Assembly: GCF_001886735.1 (NCBI RefSeq)
Contig: NZ_CP018076.1
Location: forward strand, 744,001-808,000
Direction: 5' to 3'
From: Sulfitobacter alexandrii
GTDB taxonomy: Bacteria > Pseudomonadota > Alphaproteobacteria > Rhodobacterales > Rhodobacteraceae
DNA: 64,000 nt
Shown here: positions 55,426 to 64,000 of the stretch, in pieces
Position numbering within the stretch: position 1 is the stretch's first letter
Layout of the letters: each line of letters starts with the position of its first letter
Translations under genes and position numbers: made by a program
Notes under the pieces: model-generated
What the model was told of the DNA's origin: nothing
Databases searched by the model: none
Seen by the model: only the letters and a program-made list of their open reading frames with translations

Positions 55426-56397
55426 TCAGCGCAGGGTGATCTGCGTGGTTCTTTCGTCCAGCATCGCCCCCTCTCTGACCAGTGCCGCGGTGGCGGTGTA
55501 GTCTCCGGCAGGCCAGCTTGCGCCGCTGCGGCGCTTGCCGATGGCGCGAAACGCCTGAGCCTGATCGCGGGTGAGGGTGATATTGTCCGCTATGACTTCG
55601 CCTTGCGGTCCGGTGATTGCGAGCCTGAGGATGTCGCCCTCCCGTGGCCCGAAGAAGTAGGCGAAGACGACCAGCGCAGGTGCGTCCGCGGGCAGGGCAG
55701 TCGCGGCCGCTTCCCCGTTCTTGATGCGGTCGTAGTCGGGGATCGCATTGGCGAATCCCAACGCCAACAGCCCGCCGGGCTGATAGGTCGGCGGCTCCGC
55801 CCAAAGGGTGCTGTCGCCGGGGTCTTCGCAGTCGAGTACGCCGTCGGGATCGAAGGGGTCGACCGGTGTGCCCTTGTCGTCCCGGACGGAGAGGTGCACG
55901 TGGGGAAAGGCGGCGTTACCGGACTGGCCGATCTGGCCCAGCACTGTGCCTGCCTCGACCTTCTGGCCGCTGCCGACAGTGACGGAATCCTGTTTCAGAT
56001 GGCAGTACTGGGTTTCCCATCCGTTGTCGTGCCGTATGACGATGCCGTTCCCGCACTCGCGCCCGGCCAGTTCGGCACGGCGGTCAGGGGTGTAGCCGCG
56101 GTCGTCCATGCCGTCGCGCACGCCGGTCACGATGCCCGGGGCGGCGGCCATCACGTTGACCCCGGCCATCATGTCGGCCCGCGTCGGCAGCGCGAAGTCC
56201 GTCCCCTTGTGCCCGCCGTAGCTCAGCCCGGCGCAGGTGAAATCGACGGCCCCCTGACCGGGGTCACGATCCATGTACTGCTGGATGAAGCAGTCCTGCC
56301 CCAGGATGCAGTCCACGGGAGACTGCAAAAGAAAACCCTCCGCCAGTGCGGGACCGGCGAAGGGCATGGCGAGGGCGAGGATGCCCCGAAGGATCAT
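55426..56397 (-). CDS. M23-family (LytM-type) metallopeptidase
   Basis: 323 residues. Signal peptide 1-19 (PALAEG). Peptidase domain with zinc ligands H63/D67 (HKGTD) and H168 (HVHL), plus H133 (CHL), so peptidoglycan endopeptidase activity is expected. An additional C-terminal beta domain (~230-323) may bind substrate. Several cysteines suggest disulfides. The ATG overlaps the clpA stop by 4 bp, an odd pairing of a secreted enzyme with a cytoplasmic chaperone; convergent with the stator operon. Confidence 0.9.
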   Translation of the reverse strand: MILRGILALAMPFAGPALAEGFLLQSPVDCILGQDCFIQQYMDRDPGQGAVDFTCAGLSYGGHKGTDFALPTRADMMAGVNVMAAAPGIVTGVRDGMDDRGYTPDRRAELAGRECGNGIVIRHDNGWETQYCHLKQDSVTVGSGQKVEAGTVLGQIGQSGNAAFPHVHLSVRDDKGTPVDPFDPDGVLDCEDPGDSTLWAEPPTYQPGGLLALGFANAIPDYDRIKNGEAAATALPADAPALVVFAYFFGPREGDILRLAITGPQGEVIADNITLTRDQAQAFRAIGKRRSGASWPAGDYTATAALVREGAMLDERTTQITLR

Positions 56398-58715
56398 TCC
56401 GCAGTCAGAAGCGGCGGCTTGTTACCCGACAGCCGCGCGTTCTCCGGGCTGAGGATCTGAAGGTCGAGTTCGCCCTTCTTCACGCCGACCTTGACCACGC
56501 CGCCCTTGGCGAGTTTGCCGAACAACAGTTCCTCGGCGAGAGGCTTCTTGATGTTCTCCTGGATGACGCGACCCAGCGGGCGTGCGCCCATCTTGTCGTC
56601 GTAGCCCTTGTCGGCCAGCCATTCGGCTGCCTTTTTGCTCAGTTCGATGGTCACGTTGCGGTCCATCAGCTGTGCTTCCAGTTGCAGGACGAACTTCTCG
56701 ACCACGCGCAGGATGACCTCCTTGGGCAGGGCGCCAAAGCTGATAACCGCATCCAGACGGTTGCGGAACTCGGGCGAGAAGGTCCGCTCGATCGCGGCGG
56801 TATCCTCGCCGGTGCGGCGGTCACGGCCAAAGCCGATCGCCTCCTTGGCCTGTTCCGCAGCGCCAGCGTTCGACGTCATGATGAGCACGACATTGCGGAA
56901 ATCCACCGTCCGGCCGTTGTGGTCGGTCAGCTTGCCGTGGTCCATCACCTGCAGCAGGATGTTGTAGACGTCCGGATGAGCCTTCTCCATCTCGTCAAGC
57001 AGCAGGACACAGTGCGGGTGCTGGTCCACGCCATCCGTGAGCATGCCGCCCTGGTCGAAACCGACGTAGCCCGGAGGCGCGCCGATCAGGCGGCTGACCG
57101 CGTGTTTCTCCATGTACTCGGACATGTCGAAACGCAGCAGTTCCACGCCCAGCGTGTCGGCAAGCTGCTTGGCGACCTCGGTCTTGCCGACACCGGTTGG
57201 CCCGGCAAACAGGTAGTTGCCGATGGGCTTTTCGGGTTCGCGCAGACCCGCGCGGGCCAGCTTGATCGCCGAAGACAGCGCCTCGATCGCCTTGTCCTGA
57301 CCGAACACCACGCGCTTGAGCGACGACTCCAGGTCCTTCAACACCACCACGTCGTCCTTGGACACGTTCTTGGGCGGGATCCGGGCGATCTTGGCCACCA
57401 CGGCCTCGACCTCCTTTGTGCCGATGGTCTTGCGCCGCTTGGAGGCCGCGACCAGATGCTGGGCGGCACCGGCTTCGTCGATCACGTCGATGGCCGAATC
57501 CGGCAGCTTGCGATCGTTGATGTAGCGGTGTGCCAGCTCGACCGAGGTCTTGATCGCGTCGGAGGTGTACTTGACGCTATGGTGCTCCTCGAAATAGGGC
57601 TTCAGGCCCTTGAGGATCTTGGTCGCGTCTTCCACCGACGGCTCGTTCACGTCGATCTTCTGGAACCGGCGGCTCAGCGCGCGGTCCTTCTCGAAATGCT
57701 GACGGAACTCCTTGTAGGTGGTGGAGCCCATGGTGCGCAGCTTGCCGCCCGCCAGGGCAGGCTTGAGCAGGTTTGAGGCATCCATCGCGCCGCCAGACGT
57801 CGCGCCGGCGCCGATCACCGTGTGGATCTCGTCGATGAACAGAACCGCGTCCTTGTGGTCTTCCAGTTCCGCGACAACGGCCTTCAGCCGTTCCTCGAAA
57901 TCGCCGCGATAGCGTGTCCCCGCGAGGAGGGCACCCATGTCGAGCGAGTAGATGGTGGTCTTGGAAAGCACTTCGGGGGTTTCGCCTGCCACGATCTTGC
58001 GCGCCAGCCCTTCGGCGATGGCGGTCTTTCCCACGCCGGGGTCACCCACCAGCAGCGGGTTGTTCTTGCGGCGGCGGCACAGCACCTGAATGCAACGCTC
58101 GACCTCGGACTCGCGACCGATGAGCGGATCGATATCGCCTTCGCGCGACTTGGCATTGAGGTCCACGCAGTACTTGGCCAGCGCGGATTCCTTCTTGTCG
58201 CCGTCCGTGACGCCCTGCGCCTCTTCCTCGTGCTCGGGGGCGCCTGCCACCGGGCGCTGTTCGCCGTACGCCGGATCCTTGGCGACGCCATGCGCGATGT
58301 AGTTCACCGCGTCGTAGCGGGTCATGTCCTGTTCCTGCAGGAAATAGGCGGCGTTCGACTCGCGTTCGGCAAAGATGGCGACCAGCACGTTGGCACCGGT
58401 CACTTCGGTTCGGCCGGACGACTGGACGTGGATCGCCGCGCGCTGGATCACGCGCTGGAACGCGGCAGTCGGCACTGCCTCGGACCCGTCGACATCGGTG
58501 ACGAGGTTGCTCAGATCCTCGTCCACGAATTCGACCAGCGTGTCACGCAGTTCGGAAACATCGACCGAGCACGCCTTCATCACCTGTACGGCGTCGGGTT
58601 CATCGATCAGGGCCAGAAGGAGATGTTCCAATGTCGCAAATTCGTGCCGACGGGCGTTGGCCAGGGCCAGCGCGGCATGGATTGCTTGCTCAAGCGTATT
58701 CGAGAATGAAGGCAC
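56394..58715 (-). CDS. clpA: ATP-dependent Clp protease ATP-binding subunit ClpA
   Basis: 773 residues, normal length. Two AAA+ modules: first Walker A in [10 protein letters not shown], second in [10 protein letters not shown], each with a Walker B (FIDEIH; LLDEME). N-terminal Clp_N repeats ([14 protein letters not shown]). The two-module layout without the ClpB middle coiled coil identifies ClpA. It unfolds substrates for ClpP. No clpS-like gene is upstream in the 235-bp gap or elsewhere here. GTG start with GGAG upstream. Confidence 0.96.
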   Translation of the reverse strand: MPSFSNTLEQAIHAALALANARRHEFATLEHLLLALIDEPDAVQVMKACSVDVSELRDTLVEFVDEDLSNLVTDVDGSEAVPTAAFQRVIQRAAIHVQSSGRTEVTGANVLVAIFAERESNAAYFLQEQDMTRYDAVNYIAHGVAKDPAYGEQRPVAGAPEHEEEAQGVTDGDKKESALAKYCVDLNAKSREGDIDPLIGRESEVERCIQVLCRRRKNNPLLVGDPGVGKTAIAEGLARKIVAGETPEVLSKTTIYSLDMGALLAGTRYRGDFEERLKAVVAELEDHKDAVLFIDEIHTVIGAGATSGGAMDASNLLKPALAGGKLRTMGSTTYKEFRQHFEKDRALSRRFQKIDVNEPSVEDATKILKGLKPYFEEHHSVKYTSDAIKTSVELAHRYINDRKLPDSAIDVIDEAGAAQHLVAASKRRKTIGTKEVEAVVAKIARIPPKNVSKDDVVVLKDLESSLKRVVFGQDKAIEALSSAIKLARAGLREPEKPIGNYLFAGPTGVGKTEVAKQLADTLGVELLRFDMSEYMEKHAVSRLIGAPPGYVGFDQGGMLTDGVDQHPHCVLLLDEMEKAHPDVYNILLQVMDHGKLTDHNGRTVDFRNVVLIMTSNAGAAEQAKEAIGFGRDRRTGEDTAAIERTFSPEFRNRLDAVISFGALPKEVILRVVEKFVLQLEAQLMDRNVTIELSKKAAEWLADKGYDDKMGARPLGRVIQENIKKPLAEELLFGKLAKGGVVKVGVKKGELDLQILSPENARLSGNKPPLLTAE

Positions 58716-58819
58716 AAGGTGCTCCTTTTCGATCGGGGTCGGCTGGGTGCTGTGGAATGACAGGGCCCCGGTCCGACCATGGCCTCATACTGTTAGAGTT
58801 TGGTTGATCGCGGCCCGGC

Positions 58820-58837
58820 TTCAAGCATTTTCTTGAA
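58820..58837. promoter_or_regulatory. Perfect dyad upstream of clpA
   Basis: TTCAAG-N6-CTTGAA, ~105 bp upstream of the clpA start, inside an AT-rich patch. On the minus strand the CTTGAA resembles the -35 of heat-shock sigma-32 promoters, but no convincing -10 follows at the right distance. Operator or promoter part; weak. Confidence 0.3.
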
Positions 58838-58950
58838 AATTCTATTCACAATGGGCGTGATCGCGGTGTTTTGGCGTCAGAAGCGGCAGGATGCCTGACG
58901 CACCTCCGGGGCGGCCCGTCGGCGCGACACAACGGGTGGATTCCGCGGTG

Positions 58951-59718
58951 TCAGAAGTCATCCTTGCGCTTGCGGATCTCCGCAAACACGTCGCTGTCCG
59001 AGGCGTCTGGCATCCCCAGGGTGGCCCGGATGCCGGGGTCGGCGGGGCGCAGGAAGGGATTGGTTTCAAGTTCGGTTGAAAGTTTCGACGGCACCGTCGG
59101 TTCGCCCTTTTCGCGGGCATCCTCCACGGCCTTGGCCCTAGATATAAGCGCGGCGTTCTCGGGATCAACGGTCAGCGCGAATTTCGCGTTCGACGCGGTA
59201 TACTCGTGGCCGGAGCAGATCGTCGTCTCGGGGGGCAGTTCCATCAGCTTTTGCATGGAGCCCCACATCTGCTCGGGCGTCCCTTCGAACAGGCGCCCGC
59301 ACCCGAGCGCCATCAGGCTGTCCGCGGTAAAGGCGGCGCCGGCGTCCGCCACGTAGAAGGCGATATGGCCCACGGTATGCCCCGACACGTCGATCACGCG
59401 GGCGGAAAGGTCGCCCAGCTTCACGGTGTCGCCTTCCTTGACCCGGACATTGAGCTCGGGCATCCGGTGGGCGTCCGCCGCAGCCCCCACCACGGAGGCG
59501 TGGTGATCCGCCAGCAGGTCGGCCAGACCATCCACGTGATCCCAGTGGTGATGGGTCAGCCAGACCTGGGACAGGGTCCAGCCATGATCCTCCAGCGCCG
59601 CCTTGATCGGTCCGGCTTCCGGCACGTCGATGCAGGCAGTCTCCCCGGTGTTGCGGTCGTGCAGGAGATAGGCGTAGTTGTCCGACAGGCAGGGAACGGT
59701 AATCAGATCAAAGGGCAT
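58951..59718 (-). CDS. gloB: Hydroxyacylglutathione hydrolase (glyoxalase II)
   Basis: 255 residues, normal length. Splits S-D-lactoylglutathione in methylglyoxal detoxification. Metallo-beta-lactamase motif THHHWDH at 55-61, further metal ligands in HTVGHI and CSGHEYT near the C-terminal third, and the family start MPFDLITVPCLSDNYAYLLH. Divergent from the SAM methyltransferase (64-bp gap), a synteny I recall as common in alphaproteobacteria. Confidence 0.93.
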   Translation of the reverse strand: MPFDLITVPCLSDNYAYLLHDRNTGETACIDVPEAGPIKAALEDHGWTLSQVWLTHHHWDHVDGLADLLADHHASVVGAAADAHRMPELNVRVKEGDTVKLGDLSARVIDVSGHTVGHIAFYVADAGAAFTADSLMALGCGRLFEGTPEQMWGSMQKLMELPPETTICSGHEYTASNAKFALTVDPENAALISRAKAVEDAREKGEPTVPSKLSTELETNPFLRPADPGIRATLGMPDASDSDVFAEIRKRKDDF

Positions 59719-59782
59719 GGCGTATTCCTCTTTCCTGTTGATAAGGTCTGTTCAACAGTGACACTCACCACGATGGGCTGCA

Positions 59783-60538
59783 ATGCATCTTGACGTCCAG
59801 GACCTGCGCAACTTCTACTACCGCAGCACGCTGGGCCGTGCCGCCCAGAAATCCCTGCGCAACCGGATGCTGGGCCTCTGGCCCGAGGCAAAGGGCCAGA
59901 CCGTGGTCGGCTTCGGGTTCGCCGCCCCGCTTCTGCGCCCCTATCTGGCCGATGCGCGCAGGGTGATGACCCTGATGCCCGCCCCGCAGGGGGTGATGCC
60001 CTGGCCCGCGGGGATGCCCAACACCTCTGTCCTGACAGAAGAGACCATCTGGCCGCTGGAAACCGGCCACGTGGACAAGCTGGTTCTGTTGCATGGGCTC
60101 GAGACCTCCGAACGTCCTTCGGACCTGCTGGAGGAATGCTGGCGGGTGCTCGGACCCGGAGGCAAGGCCCTGTTCATCGTACCGAACCGGGCGGGTCTCT
60201 GGGCACGCCGCGACCGGACCCCGTTCGGCTACGGTCGGCCCTATTCGCCGGGACAGCTGGATGCGCAGTTGCGCAAGCACCAGTTCATTCCGGAACGCCA
60301 GGTAGGCGCCCTCTACCAGGTGCCCTCGCAACAACGGATCTGGATGAAATCCGCAGGCCTTTTCGAGCGTTTCGGCCGCCACACGCCGACGATCCTTGCC
60401 GGCGGCGCCTTCATGGTGGAGGCGACAAAGCAGGTCTATCCACCCAAGGGCCGGACTCAGAGGCAGCGCAAGCGGGTCAGTGTCCTTGACGGGCTGACCG
60501 AACCCGCGGTGGGCAGCGCCCGCAAACTGGGAACCTGA
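59783..60538 (+). CDS. Class I SAM-dependent methyltransferase-like protein
   Basis: 251 residues. Rossmann-like methyltransferase fold: the cofactor loop reads [11 protein letters not shown] (imperfect against the usual G-x-G-x-G), with [10 protein letters not shown] and [20 protein letters not shown] typical of motifs for strands 4-5. Substrate unknown. The C-terminal basic tail ([12 protein letters not shown]) is notable. Divergent from gloB. Confidence 0.8.
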   Translation: MHLDVQDLRNFYYRSTLGRAAQKSLRNRMLGLWPEAKGQTVVGFGFAAPLLRPYLADARRVMTLMPAPQGVMPWPAGMPNTSVLTEETIWPLETGHVDKLVLLHGLETSERPSDLLEECWRVLGPGGKALFIVPNRAGLWARRDRTPFGYGRPYSPGQLDAQLRKHQFIPERQVGALYQVPSQQRIWMKSAGLFERFGRHTPTILAGGAFMVEATKQVYPPKGRTQRQRKRVSVLDGLTEPAVGSARKLGT

Positions 60539-60544
60539 AGCCGG

Positions 60545-61633
60545 TCAGGCGACCGCGCGGGCGTTCTCGTGGATCACGATCTGATCGGCGTCCAGCGCGG
60601 TGACACCCGTCAGCCGCACGGTAAAGGACTGCGCCGGCGCCGTGGCGGAGGCTGCGACATCGACAGTCACGTCGAGGTAGCTGCCATCTTCGGAAGGCGT
60701 TGTCGAAATCCCGTTGACCTGGCTGCCCGAACCGCGCAGGTCCAGCACCAGATTATCCTCCTGCGGGTCGAAATCGCTGATATGGGTCACCACGCCCAGA
60801 TCGTCGTCCTGCGGGTCCGCGGGCCGGGCAGGGTCGTAGAGCTCTATGGTGAAGCTGTCGGCACCTTCGCCTCCGGCCAGTGTGCTGGCCGCATCCGCCG
60901 CCCCGGCGTCGAGCACGACGCGCACCGCCAGATCGTCGTTGCCATCGTCGCCAAAGGCTTCGGCCCCGGCGGATTCGATGTAGATCACGTCGTCGCCGGC
61001 GTCGCCGTGGATGACGCCGCCTTCGCCGCCGACGATGAAGTCGTCGTCGCCCTCGCCGCCGTTCAGGCGCACGTCGCCGCCTTCGATGAAGGCTTCGAAC
61101 ACGTCGTTGCCGGTGCCGCCATTCCCTTCGAGATCCTGATCGGTCTGCAAGCCGAAGAAGTCGTCCCCGCCGTCGCCGTTCAACACCGCGTCGACGGCAT
61201 CATCGTTGTAGAGGCTGTCGTCGCCCTCTCCGCCGTTCAGCGTGGGGGCGGTGCCCCCCGCCCTCAGGTCGTCGCGCCCGTCGTCGCCATTCAGCACGGC
61301 CCCGTCCGAGGTATCCGTCGCGAACAGCCGGTCGTCGCCTTCGCCTCCGTTCAGGGTGGAATTGCCGCCCTCGGCCTGCAGGTCGTCGTTGTCCGCCTCG
61401 CCGTTCAGCACGGCACCGACGGAGCCGGCATTCGTGGTCAGGGAGTCGTTTCCGGCCCCCCCGTTCACGGTTTCGGATCCGGTGGCCGCGAGGATGTCGT
61501 CTCCCTCCGTACCGTTCACCACCTCGTCCGGCGTTTCGGGGTCCGGAGTCTCCACAGTGTCGTCATCGTCGTTGTTGAAGGCAACGAGGAACAAGCCGAC
61601 GCAAAGGAACGGCAACAGCGTGAGACCAAGCAT
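60545..61633 (-). CDS. RTX-type calcium-binding repeat protein with N-terminal hydrophobic segment (copy 1)
   Basis: 362 residues. N-terminal hydrophobic segment (MLGLTLLPFLCVGLFLVAF), acidic linker, then degenerate RTX nonapeptides such as NGGEGDDRLF, NGGAGNDSL and NGGEGDDSLYND over ~40-240. C-terminal ~100 residues form a beta-rich domain (FTIELYD, ITHISDFDPQEDNLVLDL-type). The repeats should bind calcium. Classical RTX proteins are secreted from the C-terminus by type I systems and have no such N-terminal segment; whether this one is Sec-exported and membrane-anchored is inferred. Not recognised more exactly. Its 3' end is 6 bp from the methyltransferase stop. Confidence 0.8.
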   Translation of the reverse strand: MLGLTLLPFLCVGLFLVAFNNDDDDTVETPDPETPDEVVNGTEGDDILAATGSETVNGGAGNDSLTTNAGSVGAVLNGEADNDDLQAEGGNSTLNGGEGDDRLFATDTSDGAVLNGDDGRDDLRAGGTAPTLNGGEGDDSLYNDDAVDAVLNGDGGDDFFGLQTDQDLEGNGGTGNDVFEAFIEGGDVRLNGGEGDDDFIVGGEGGVIHGDAGDDVIYIESAGAEAFGDDGNDDLAVRVVLDAGAADAASTLAGGEGADSFTIELYDPARPADPQDDDLGVVTHISDFDPQEDNLVLDLRGSGSQVNGISTTPSEDGSYLDVTVDVAASATAPAQSFTVRLTGVTALDADQIVIHENARAVA

Positions 61634-61803
61634 GGGAATCCCCTAGAAAAAGACAGGCGAGAGCATGCCAGCCGATAACCGACCCTTTGTCAAATGTCGG
61701 GCCGAAAACGGGGCAAGTCGTTGCCGCGCATGAAACAATCGCGGCCAATCAAGACAGACTATCGCGAACCCGGCGCATTACGGGTCCGCGCAGGGCTGCA
61801 CCC

Positions 61804-63465
61804 CTATGCCGCGCCTGCGCGGTTGATGTCGAAGTCGAAGACTTCGTTCGCATAGATCGTCTCGTTCGACCCAATGGGCGCTGTAGTCAATTGCAGCACC
61901 TGTGTGTCACCCACGAAGATCGCAAAGTCTTGCGTTGGTTCTACCAGGGGGCTGTCGTACCTGTTTGTTACGACGTCAATGTCCCCTTCGATCCCTGGAT
62001 CGATGTTCAACTGAATACTGGCCCCACCTGGTGGTCTGAGAATTGTTGCGAAACCGTTTGTCACTTCATCCTCGGAGATGTTCACGACGAAGGTACCTTC
62101 GCTGGAGTTAGGGACATCAACGGCTGTCTGGCCAGCACGAATGGTAAAACTGTCCGTCCCGGTGCCGCCCCAGAACACCACATCCGGTCCAGACCCTTCC
62201 TGCGCGATGAACACATCATCCCCAGAGCCACCGTTGACAAAAATGTCGTCGCCACCAATCGAAACGGTGTCGTCACCGGTTCCACCCGACACCTCCGCGG
62301 CATCGTGATCGACGCTGAGCACATCATCGCCTGCGCTACCCAGATAGTGCGCATTGCCTCCAGCCGGACCGGCTTCGATGGTGTCATTGCCATCCCCGCC
62401 GGTGACGGTGCTGCCGTCGGCCCCGTTGACCTGATAGAGGTCGTCGCCATCGCCGAGTTGCGTATACGCCCCGCCGCCATCCCCGGTCACGGTGTCATTG
62501 CCGCCGCCCAGCGTGTTGTAGGTGCCACCCGCAACAGCCACGCCGCCATCGTCGGTGCCGGTTGCATCGTCAAACCCCGGGTTCAGCACGTCTCCGTCCG
62601 GACCGACAAATGTCAAGTTATCCATCGTCAGACCTGAGACACCTTCCAGTCTTATGGAAACGTCGCTGACTTCATCGGATCGTTCATCGGTGAGGGATAG
62701 GTTCAGGTCGGTATAGCTGCCGTCATCGGCCTCGGCGAAGGTGACGTCGTTCAGCTGCAGATAGGACGAATCCGCCAGCAGATCCAGTTCCAGCACGTCC
62801 TGTGCCGGGTCGAAATCCTCGATCCGGGCAATCAGCCCGATATCTGAATCAGCCGAATTGTAGCTCAACGCAAAGGTATCATTGCCCGCACCGCCGCTGA
62901 AACTGCGCAGGGCGCCTTCCTCCGGATCGGTATACTCCGTCACTTCGATCCCGATGGTGTCGTCACCGTCGCCGCCGTTCACCGTGACCGGCCCGCTACC
63001 GGAAAGCCCGGTGGCTGCCCGGATGAAATCGTCGCCTTCGCCCCCATCCGCACGGGCTGCCGAGCGATAGACCAGTTCGTCGTCGCCGGCACCGCCATTA
63101 AGGGTGCCACTGCCAGACAGCCTGTCGTCTCCGATGCCACCGTTGGCCGTGGATGAACCGAAACTTGCGATGGTGTCATTCCCGGCGTCGCCATTCAGGA
63201 CGTTCCCATCGAACCGGCTGTCCGCGATGAGTTCATCGTCGCCCGCACCGCCGTTTACGGTCGCATTGTCAACGTGGACCTCAATCCGGTCATCGCCGGC
63301 CGTCCCGTCGAAGACACTGCCTTCCGTGGGTTCATCTGGTGTTTCAGGCGGTTCCAGCGGATCGGGCTCGTCCGGTACCTCCGCATCTTCAGGGTCGCTA
63401 TCCGAACCAAAGGGGATAAACAGCAAGCCAAAAACCAACAGCGGCAAAACGTACAGCCCCAACAT
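61804..63465 (-). CDS. RTX-type calcium-binding repeat protein with N-terminal hydrophobic segment (copy 2)
   Basis: 553 residues from ATG 63465 (11 upstream codons are open). Same plan as copy 1: MLGLYVLPLLVFGLLFIPF, acidic Pro/Glu linker, then RTX units (NGGAGDDEL, NGDAGNDTI, NGGDGDDTI, TGGDGNDTI, SGGTGDDTV), and a repeat-free C-terminus (~480-553). The two halves of the repeat region are separated by a beta domain (~215-310; RIEDFDPAQDVLELDL). Codon and base use are visibly less GC-rich than the neighbours, especially 61.8-62.6 kb, which may reflect transfer or relaxed repeats. Copy 1 lies 170 bp downstream on the same strand; the two are probably ancient duplicates. Confidence 0.8.
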   Translation of the reverse strand: MLGLYVLPLLVFGLLFIPFGSDSDPEDAEVPDEPDPLEPPETPDEPTEGSVFDGTAGDDRIEVHVDNATVNGGAGDDELIADSRFDGNVLNGDAGNDTIASFGSSTANGGIGDDRLSGSGTLNGGAGDDELVYRSAARADGGEGDDFIRAATGLSGSGPVTVNGGDGDDTIGIEVTEYTDPEEGALRSFSGGAGNDTFALSYNSADSDIGLIARIEDFDPAQDVLELDLLADSSYLQLNDVTFAEADDGSYTDLNLSLTDERSDEVSDVSIRLEGVSGLTMDNLTFVGPDGDVLNPGFDDATGTDDGGVAVAGGTYNTLGGGNDTVTGDGGGAYTQLGDGDDLYQVNGADGSTVTGGDGNDTIEAGPAGGNAHYLGSAGDDVLSVDHDAAEVSGGTGDDTVSIGGDDIFVNGGSGDDVFIAQEGSGPDVVFWGGTGTDSFTIRAGQTAVDVPNSSEGTFVVNISEDEVTNGFATILRPPGGASIQLNIDPGIEGDIDVVTNRYDSPLVEPTQDFAIFVGDTQVLQLTTAPIGSNETIYANEVFDFDINRAGAA

Positions 63466-63851
63466 CGCACCATCCTTTTCTGAACACCCGTCATGCAACC
63501 GTTGGCGGTGTGACGAGTCAAGTTTCGGGCCGTTTCGCCGGGAAATTGGCGCAGATGCTTGAAATATGGGGGCATTGTTGAGCCAGTCGAAACACCGATC
63601 ATGGGCCGGCGCGTGAGAATCGCGTCATCAAGGGGGGTGTGCCGCGATTGGAGGGAAGGCCGCACAATGTTCGCCCACTTGAAAATAAAGGGATACGCAG
63701 GGCATAAAGCCGCACTATACTGTGTTGCGGGCTGGGAACCTTCCTGCTACATCGCCCCTGATTTTGACGTCTTGAGACTATTCAAGCCGCGCCAACGAAC
63801 CGGTGACGCGACTTCTTTCGCATATCCGGACAGACTTTTGAGAGGATGGAC
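63466..63851 (+). promoter_or_regulatory. Intergenic region upstream of the atp operon
   Basis: 386 bp with no gene I can support; a frame open on the plus strand across it overlaps atpH and is not convincing. Possible promoter pieces for atpH: TTGAAA (63679-63684) with CATAAA 18 bp further on, and a consensus-like TATACT at 63716-63721. A small dyad CTTGA-N6-TCAAG sits at 63771-63786. The left part must also hold the promoter of the RTX gene on the minus strand. Confidence 0.35.
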
Positions 63852-64000
63852 GTGTCCGAAACAGCTTCGATTTCCACCGGTATCGCACAGCGTTACGCGT
63901 CAGCGGTCTATGATCTGGCCAAGGATGGCGACAAGGTCAAAGATATCGAATCCGATCTCGACGCGCTGAACGAGGCGCTGAACGGCAGCGAGGATTTCCG
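63852..64000 (+). CDS. atpH: F0F1 ATP synthase subunit delta, N-terminal part (truncated by window edge)
   Basis: First ~49 residues (GTG start, MSETASISTGIAQRYASAVY) of the delta subunit, which joins the peripheral stalk b subunits to the F1 head. GTG 63852 is chosen because GAGAGGA lies 5 bases upstream and relatives begin MSE; ATG 63846 in the same frame would place the ribosome site against the start codon. The rest of the gene and presumably atpAGDC lie beyond the window. Confidence 0.85.
   Translation, partial: MSETASISTGIAQRYASAVYDLAKDGDKVKDIESDLDALNEALNGSEDF

Noticed and set aside
52341..58715. Zorya anti-phage system
   Set aside because: Only ZorA/ZorB-like parts; no ZorC, ZorD or ZorE genes, and the neighbours are housekeeping genes.
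60545..63465. Tandem repeats read as a CRISPR or satellite
   Set aside because: The periodicity comes from coding RTX nonapeptides, with no identical repeat/spacer units.
63559..63969. 136-codon plus-strand frame before atpH
   Set aside because: It overlaps atpH in another frame, lacks a ribosome site and has no family-like sequence.

Overview
The window is a GC-rich chromosomal segment (roughly 65% GC by eye) from an alphaproteobacterium, most likely Rhodobacterales (Roseobacter group). This rests on the gene set rather than any single marker: a 44-residue aa3-type cytochrome oxidase subunit IV, DUF2125, DUF6173-like, YdcH/DUF465 and DUF2007 proteins, a DmdC-like long acyl-CoA dehydrogenase, ETF-ubiquinone oxidoreductase, a decaprenyl-type polyprenyl synthase, PHB genes, NAD-dependent homospermidine synthase and a LovK/LovR-like pair. 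Most genes are close-packed, often with 4-bp start/stop overlaps. I see no insertion sequence, prophage, integrase, CRISPR array, tRNA or rRNA. The content is core chromosome with a few lineage-specific islands.

Layout. 1-6.1 kb: arginine genes argD (partial) and argF, panE, a PiT phosphate transporter, a Nudix hydrolase and 6-phosphogluconate dehydrogenase. 6.1-9.9 kb: truA, then a ycjX-GNAT-ycjF cluster. 9.9-14.8 kb: an RND efflux pair. 14.8-22.6 kb: DsbD-like periplasmic protein, YqgE, Sua5, an acyl-CoA dehydrogenase/MBL hydrolase/DUF6173 overlap operon, small cox IV, a permuted NlpC-like lipoprotein, azlCD. 22.6-26.7 kb: a molybdenum-cofactor operon fdhD-mobA-mobB-moeA in which MoeA carries an extra N-terminal domain. 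26.7-37.7 kb: greA, a SoxR-type regulator divergent from a VOC gene, ETF-QO, AraC regulator, TPR protein, ispE, polyprenyl synthase, a methyltransferase and small conserved genes. 37.7-41.7 kb: EamA exporter and a PHB locus phbB-(patatin)-phbA. 41.8-45.8 kb: EAL phosphodiesterase, tag, a LOV kinase/response-regulator pair, rpsD. 45.9-52.3 kb: thioesterase, hss, hisC-tyrC-extensin, DUF2125, ChaC. 52.3-58.7 kb: a MotA/ExbB-like plus long MotB/OmpA-like stator pair, M23 peptidase, clpA. 58.9-64 kb: gloB, a methyltransferase, two RTX-type proteins, and the start of the atp operon (atpH).

Points that stand out: (i) patatin and phbA each read only through a single-base frameshift in a C5 (G5 on +) tract where six would restore the protein, so either both genes are damaged or the assembly has homopolymer undercalls; (ii) a proton-channel/peptidoglycan-anchor pair with a roughly 440-residue coiled coil and no flagellar, Tol or defence partners; (iii) two paralogous RTX proteins with an N-terminal hydrophobic segment; (iv) a complete LOV flavin site in the histidine kinase; (v) the DUF429-like/MoeA fusion; (vi) an RND permease with an extra C-terminal membrane pair. 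Nothing here proves a wholly new system; the stator pair is the best candidate.
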